The notes under the pieces: generated by a model
Database searches by the model: none
Seen by the model: only the letters and a program-made list of their open reading frames with translations
What the model was told of the DNA's origin: nothing
Assembly (NCBI RefSeq): GCF_017353175.1
Contig: NZ_JAFMYW010000009.1
Span: 1 to 64,000 of the forward strand
Direction: 5' to 3'
DNA from: Fibrella forsythiae
Lineage (GTDB): Bacteria > Bacteroidota > Bacteroidia > Cytophagales > Spirosomataceae
DNA: 64,000 nucleotides
Position numbers and translations under genes: made by a program
Shown here: one piece after another, positions 60,735 to 64,000 of the stretch
Layout: each line of letters opens with the position of its first letter
How positions within the stretch are numbered: the stretch's first letter is position 1

Positions 60735-61907
60735 TTAGTTCACCGCATGCAGCACCGTATCTTTCAGATCACCAAAGCTGCTCCGGGCCTTACCCGTCAG
60801 GTTTTCAACTTTGTCAGCTACACCATCTCTCAACGAGCTGGCTTTGTCGGTTACGCTATCTGTCAACGAGCTGGCTTTGTCAGCTACTGAATCTTTCAGG
60901 CGACTGGCTTTATCGGCCAGGTTATCTTTCAAACTAGCCGCTTTATCTGAGGCGCTGTTTTTCAGGCGGTTGCCTTTATACCGGTAGCGGGCTTCGTCGT
61001 ATTCCCGCTCGGCGGCATTGTGGGTCTTCCAGGCCGACAAGACAACCAGACCGGCAATGGCCAGTGCGGCAATGCCCAGGCTCATCGCAATGCTGTGTGA
61101 TTCCTCTTCTTCATTAGTAGACTTCATGTCGCGGCGCGATGAACTGGTCACGGCTGAGTCGGGCAGGAGGTGGGCCATGGCTACGGAAGCTTTATTGGCT
61201 GTGCCGTGCACCACTTTGTCTTTGCCGCTCATCAGGGCATCGTAACCCGTTTTGGCTACGTCGGCAGCGGGTGTTTCGCGCGCCTTTTCCTGTGCTTTGG
61301 TGTTTGAGGCACCGGCTTTATTGAAGAAATCGGTATCGGTAGCGCCGGGCATCAGTACGGTCAGCGACACGTTTGTGTCTTTGATCTCGTTGCGCAACGC
61401 TTCTGAGAATGAATAGATAAATGATTTGGTAGCGCCATATACGGCCATCAGCGGGTTTGGAATGACCGAGGCTACTGAACCCAGCATCAGAATCTTACCG
61501 TCGTTGCGATCCACCATGTCTTTCAGGAACAACTTAGTGAGCTTCACCAGCGCAATCACGTTGATGTGAATGATGTCGATCTCTTTCTGCAAGTCGGTCT
61601 CGGTTGCAAACATGCCGTATTCACCCATACCGGCGTTGTTCACCAGCACATCGACCTGAAGGCCCTGTTGCTTCACTTCATCGTATACTTCCTGGCCGGC
61701 CTTATCGCTGGCCAGATCTTTAGCGATGAGTGTGGTTTTAACACCAAACTGAAGTTCGTAGCTCTGGGCCAGTTGTTGCAGACTGTCGTCGCTGCGGGCT
61801 ACGAGAATGAGGTTATAGCCATCTTTGGCGAAAAGGTTGGCGAGTTCGCGACCAATACCGCTGGTAGCTCCCGTTACAAGGGCTGTTTTTCCGTTCTGAG
61901 TTTCCAT
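60735..61907 (-). CDS. Short-chain dehydrogenase fused to a membrane anchor and LEA-like repeats
   Basis: 390 residues. Residues 1-~250 are a complete classical SDR: TGATSGIG cofactor loop, DVLVNNAGMGEYG, MLGSVASVIP and the catalytic YGATK. After a linker (SSSRRDMKSTNEEEESHS), residues ~272-293 are one transmembrane helix. The tail has five 11-residue repeats (~321-375) such as DKASRLKDSVA and DKASSLTDSVT, a pattern of LEA and apolipoprotein-like amphipathic helices. The enzyme would be held at the inner membrane. SDRs alone end near residue 260, so the fusion is a clear oddity. Substrate unknown. Confidence 0.88.
   Translation of the reverse strand: METQNGKTALVTGATSGIGRELANLFAKDGYNLILVARSDDSLQQLAQSYELQFGVKTTLIAKDLASDKAGQEVYDEVKQQGLQVDVLVNNAGMGEYGMFATETDLQKEIDIIHINVIALVKLTKLFLKDMVDRNDGKILMLGSVASVIPNPLMAVYGATKSFIYSFSEALRNEIKDTNVSLTVLMPGATDTDFFNKAGASNTKAQEKARETPAADVAKTGYDALMSGKDKVVHGTANKASVAMAHLLPDSAVTSSSRRDMKSTNEEEESHSIAMSLGIAALAIAGLVVLSAWKTHNAAEREYDEARYRYKGNRLKNSASDKAASLKDNLADKASRLKDSVADKASSLTDSVTDKASSLRDGVADKVENLTGKARSSFGDLKDTVLHAVN
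60783..60947 (-). repeat. Five 33-bp tandem repeats in the SDR tail
   Basis: Each unit codes for an 11-residue block beginning DKA or DKV. The middle copies are most alike (GACTCGTTGACAG-type and AGCCAGCTCG-type segments recur on the plus strand), which points to growth by unit duplication. Copy number may vary between strains. Confidence 0.8.
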
Positions 61908-62045
61908 TGTTGAGATTTAGTTGATTACTCACCTAAAACAACAGCCTACTCAGAAAAGGGTTTTTTTCAGTTATCAATGAACAGTGACCAACACCAGCGG
62001 CTCCGCTAAAGAACGTACCTGAGCAGCGCAGCTAACGGGGCACGA

Positions 62046-62441
62046 TCAACTGCCAAGATGGCTCCGGATTTTTGCGGCGGTTTCGGCTAGTTCTTCCTGG
62101 CTGGGTTTGATCTTGTGGGTGAAATCCATGTCGGCCAGCGAGTTCATCGGAATCAGGTGAACATGGGCGTGGGGAACCTCCAGGCCAATCACGGCCACGC
62201 CGATTCGCTTGCAGGGCACCGCTTTCTCGATAGCGGGGGCCACTTTTTTTGCGAAGGCCATCAGACCGGCATACAGGTCATCATCGAGGTTGAAAAGGTA
62301 ATCTACTTCCTGCTTGGGCACCACCAGCGTGTGGCCCAGTGTAGTAGGCATAACGTCGAGAAAAGCCAGAAACTGGTCTGTTTCGGCAATTTTGTGGGCG
62401 GGAATTTCCCCGGCAATGATGCGTGAGAAGATTGAGGCCAT
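62046..62441 (-). CDS. HIT family protein
   Basis: 131 residues. The histidine triad is HAHVHLIP near residue 97, with SIFSRIIAGEIPAHKIAETD at the start and FLDVMPTTLGHTLVVPK, as in Hint-type nucleotidyl hydrolases that cut AMP from lysine or other amines. It is cytoplasmic and single-cistron, with near-consensus box CATCTTTG just upstream. The C-terminal KPSQEELAETAAKIRSHL is the standard helix. Confidence 0.95.
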   Translation of the reverse strand: MASIFSRIIAGEIPAHKIAETDQFLAFLDVMPTTLGHTLVVPKQEVDYLFNLDDDLYAGLMAFAKKVAPAIEKAVPCKRIGVAVIGLEVPHAHVHLIPMNSLADMDFTHKIKPSQEELAETAAKIRSHLGS

Positions 62442-62467
62442 AAGGCAGCGGTATGAGTTTATGCCTG

Positions 62468-62475
62468 CAAAGATG
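62468..62475 (-). promoter_or_regulatory. Near-consensus -7 box of the HIT gene
   Basis: Minus-strand CATCTTTG, one base off TAnnTTTG, 27 bases before the ATG. Confidence 0.35.
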
Positions 62476-62539
62476 GGGCAACAAATTTCGAATTTTCGCT
62501 AGATTCCTACTGATTCGGTAAGCAACTCGATCTTATGAA

Positions 62540-62569
62540 TTGTTCATTGTGTATTCAACTGTAGTTTTG
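62540..62569 (+). promoter_or_regulatory. Promoter of the phosphatidylserine decarboxylase gene
   Basis: TTG at 62540-62542, a 19-base spacer, TAGTTTTG at 62562-62569: both elements of the Bacteroidota promoter at the ideal distance. It lies 24 bases before the ATG at 62594 and excludes the TTG as a start codon. Confidence 0.8.
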
Positions 62570-62593
62570 CCTTTTCCTTTTAACAAACTGACT

Positions 62594-63256
62594 ATGCGAC
62601 TTCACCGCGAAGGCACCACTATTATGCTGACCACAGCCTTGGTGTTGCTGGGCCTTAACCTGTCTGCCTACTATTTCCTATTCCGTCAGAACTCTACAGC
62701 TATGTGGCTGCTGGGCCTTGTTAGCCTGGTGCTGTTTCTGCTGATCGTGCAGTTTTTTCGCATCCCCAAACGGGCGCATACGCTGGACGAAAAGCTGGTG
62801 ATCGCTCCCGCCGACGGTACGGTTGTGGTGATCGAGGAAACGGTAGAGAGTGAATATTTCAAAGACAAACGTCGGCAGGTATCCATCTTCATGTCGCCGC
62901 TGAACGTACACGTTAACCGCAACCCCCTGTCGGGCATTGTGAGCTATTTTCGGTATTACCCCGGCAAGTACCTGGTGGCCTGGCACCCTAAATCGAGCAC
63001 CGATAATGAGCGGACAACTGTTGTCATTAAGCAGGAGAACGGCATCGAAGTGCTGATGCGCCAGATTGCCGGTGCCCTGGCGCGGCGGATTATCTGGTAT
63101 GTAAACGAAGGCGATACCGTGAAACAGACCGAAGAGATGGGCTTTATCAAGTTCGGCTCACGGGTTGATCTGTTCCTGCCGCTCGATGCCAAAATCAACG
63201 TGACTATGGGCCAGAAAACCAAAGGAGGCGTTACCGTTGTAGCTGAACTGAAGTAG
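62594..63256 (+). CDS. psd: Phosphatidylserine decarboxylase family protein
   Basis: Makes phosphatidylethanolamine from phosphatidylserine at the inner membrane. The protein is 220 residues, the short archaeal-type form usual in Bacteroidota. Two N-terminal helices (MLTTALVLLGLNLSAYYFLF and AMWLLGLVSLVLFLLIVQFF) precede the catalytic domain with VIAPADGTVVVIEE, IFMSPLNVHVNRNP and MGFIKFGSRVDLFLP. The FGS Ser is where the chain should cut itself to form the pyruvoyl group. Start and regulation follow from the clear promoter. The gene is followed by a 34-bp perfect hairpin. Confidence 0.93.
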   Translation: MRLHREGTTIMLTTALVLLGLNLSAYYFLFRQNSTAMWLLGLVSLVLFLLIVQFFRIPKRAHTLDEKLVIAPADGTVVVIEETVESEYFKDKRRQVSIFMSPLNVHVNRNPLSGIVSYFRYYPGKYLVAWHPKSSTDNERTTVVIKQENGIEVLMRQIAGALARRIIWYVNEGDTVKQTEEMGFIKFGSRVDLFLPLDAKINVTMGQKTKGGVTVVAELK

Positions 63257-63267
63257 CCTGTACGGCA

Positions 63268-63349
63268 CATCTGCGGGTTTTTCCTAAAAAAAGCGGTGGT
63301 TCTACCCATGAGGCGAACCACCGCTTTTTTTAGGAAAAACCCGCAGATG
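63268..63349. terminator. Perfect 34-bp hairpin between convergent genes
   Basis: Arms 63268-63301 and 63316-63349 are exact reverse complements, with T-runs on both sides of a GC-rich stretch. The loop is CTACCCATGAGGCG. It can terminate psd and the LamG gene. Confidence 0.85.
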
Positions 63350-63360
63350 CCTGCCCCGGT

Positions 63361-64000
63361 TTACCGATTGCCCATCAGCGTTACCGGTGCTGACTGCCCG
63401 ACGGATGCTGGCTGACTGGCGGTAGTGCGTCCGCTCCGTTTGGCCCGTAGGTACAGTTCGTTGATCTCGGCTTCAGACAAGGTGCGGTTATACAGGCGGT
63501 ATTCATCGAGCTTGCCATCATACTGATAATCGCCGTTATGTGGATCGAACCCGAAATACAGTGTTTGTAATCGATTCATCGTCAGGAAATCACACCGCAT
63601 AGAGCTGACCAGTTTACCATTGTAGTAGGTACGTTCGAAGCCATTGCCAAACGATGATACCACATGGACGTACCCGTTCACGTTGTCGTTCGGGGTGTAA
63701 TCGTAACTGGTGCGGCAACTCGCCCGGTCTGCGTATCCGCCGGTACTGAAGGCATCTGCGGCAAAAAAACCGGAGGCTAGCCAGGAGCCATCATCCTTGT
63801 CGTAGGTGGTATAGATTTCGGTGCGTTTCGTGTTGTCAGGTACGTTGCGTTTCACCCAGTAAGAGGTTGTCCACAGGCTGTTGAGGGTGGTGTTGACCGG
63901 CACCACGGCTCCGCTGGCCAGATAACCTGTATGTTTCACTTCCATTGCCTTTCCCGTTACGCCATCGGCATAGGTAAGGGTGCCTGTTACTTGTGGCGTT
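63361..64000 (-). CDS. LamG-domain surface protein, N-terminus outside the window
   Basis: The frame is open to the right edge, so only the C-terminal ~213 residues are seen; the ATG at 63945 is internal, since the frame before it reads QVTGTLTYADGVTGKAM, the usual first strand of a concanavalin-like fold. The rest follows the LamG_3 plan: VPVNTTLNSLWTTSYWVKR, VNGYVHVVSSFGNGFERTYY with YYNGKLV, and the closing KLDEYRLYNRTLSEAEINELY. A short Ser/Ala/Gly tail without a sorting domain ends it. Such domains bind carbohydrates or proteins outside the cell. Confidence 0.8.
   Translation of the reverse strand, partial: TPQVTGTLTYADGVTGKAMEVKHTGYLASGAVVPVNTTLNSLWTTSYWVKRNVPDNTKRTEIYTTYDKDDGSWLASGFFAADAFSTGGYADRASCRTSYDYTPNDNVNGYVHVVSSFGNGFERTYYNGKLVSSMRCDFLTMNRLQTLYFGFDPHNGDYQYDGKLDEYRLYNRTLSEAEINELYLRAKRSGRTTASQPASVGQSAPVTLMGNR

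Noticed and set aside
60783-60947. 33-bp tandem repeats considered as a CRISPR array
   Set aside because: Units are contiguous without spacers and code for an in-frame protein repeat.

Overview
The window looks like chromosomal DNA of a Bacteroidota bacterium of the Cytophagales, most likely Spirosoma or a close relative. The evidence is two SusC/SusD pairs with a one-piece hybrid two-component regulator, several TAnnTTTG promoter boxes (the -7 element of the phylum's primary sigma factor), many Bacteroidota-type families (DUF983, L,D-transpeptidase with signal peptide, receiver-Crp fusion), and a GC content somewhat above one half. The genus is inferred, not shown. I see no rRNA, tRNA, CRISPR array, transposase or phage gene.

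Layout. 0.1-7.3 kb: a barrel protein, glycerol kinase, a GMC oxidoreductase, a polytopic membrane protein, an outer-membrane protein and an MgtC-like protein. 7.5-12.9 kb: uvrA carrying an in-frame palindromic insert, a DJ-1/PfpI protein, rfbC and pyrF. 13-16.8 kb: a minus-strand operon of lipoprotein, ECF sigma factor, membrane-anchored barrel (probable anti-sigma) and lipoprotein. 17-25 kb: an exported M20-type amidase, an OPT transporter, a methyltransferase, murQ, a quinone-oxidoreductase-like protein and a GT61-like protein with a zinc ribbon. 25-36.5 kb: a stress/low-oxygen style cluster (alcohol dehydrogenase, Usp proteins, D-lactate dehydrogenase-like enzyme, AraC regulator, PAS histidine kinase with receiver-Crp regulator) that also holds three decayed genes. 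36.5-55.3 kb: a polysaccharide utilisation locus with a 1413-residue HTCS, a DUF1080 protein, two SusCD pairs, and GH16, GH43 and GH105 enzymes. This fits beta-1,3-galactan/arabinogalactan use, although the substrate is inferred. 55.3-64 kb: an AT-rich LRR gene, an EthA-like monooxygenase, a two-gene Cys-rich unit, an APC permease, an SDR fused to a membrane anchor and LEA-like repeats, a HIT protein, phosphatidylserine decarboxylase, and a LamG protein cut by the right edge.

Beyond the genes, three signals stand out. The heptamer ACGTACC (with its complement GGTACGT) occurs about 85 times by eye, where chance predicts about eight. Gene ends carry unusually long and often perfect hairpins (30, 34, 37 and 48 bp stems), some belonging to recognisable repeat families; two hairpins between glycosidase genes share the same loop sequence on unrelated stems. 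A polypurine/polypyrimidine palindrome of the kind found between two genes at 11.3 kb also sits inside uvrA without breaking its frame. Starts were moved downstream wherever a TTG upstream of the -7 box cannot be translated.
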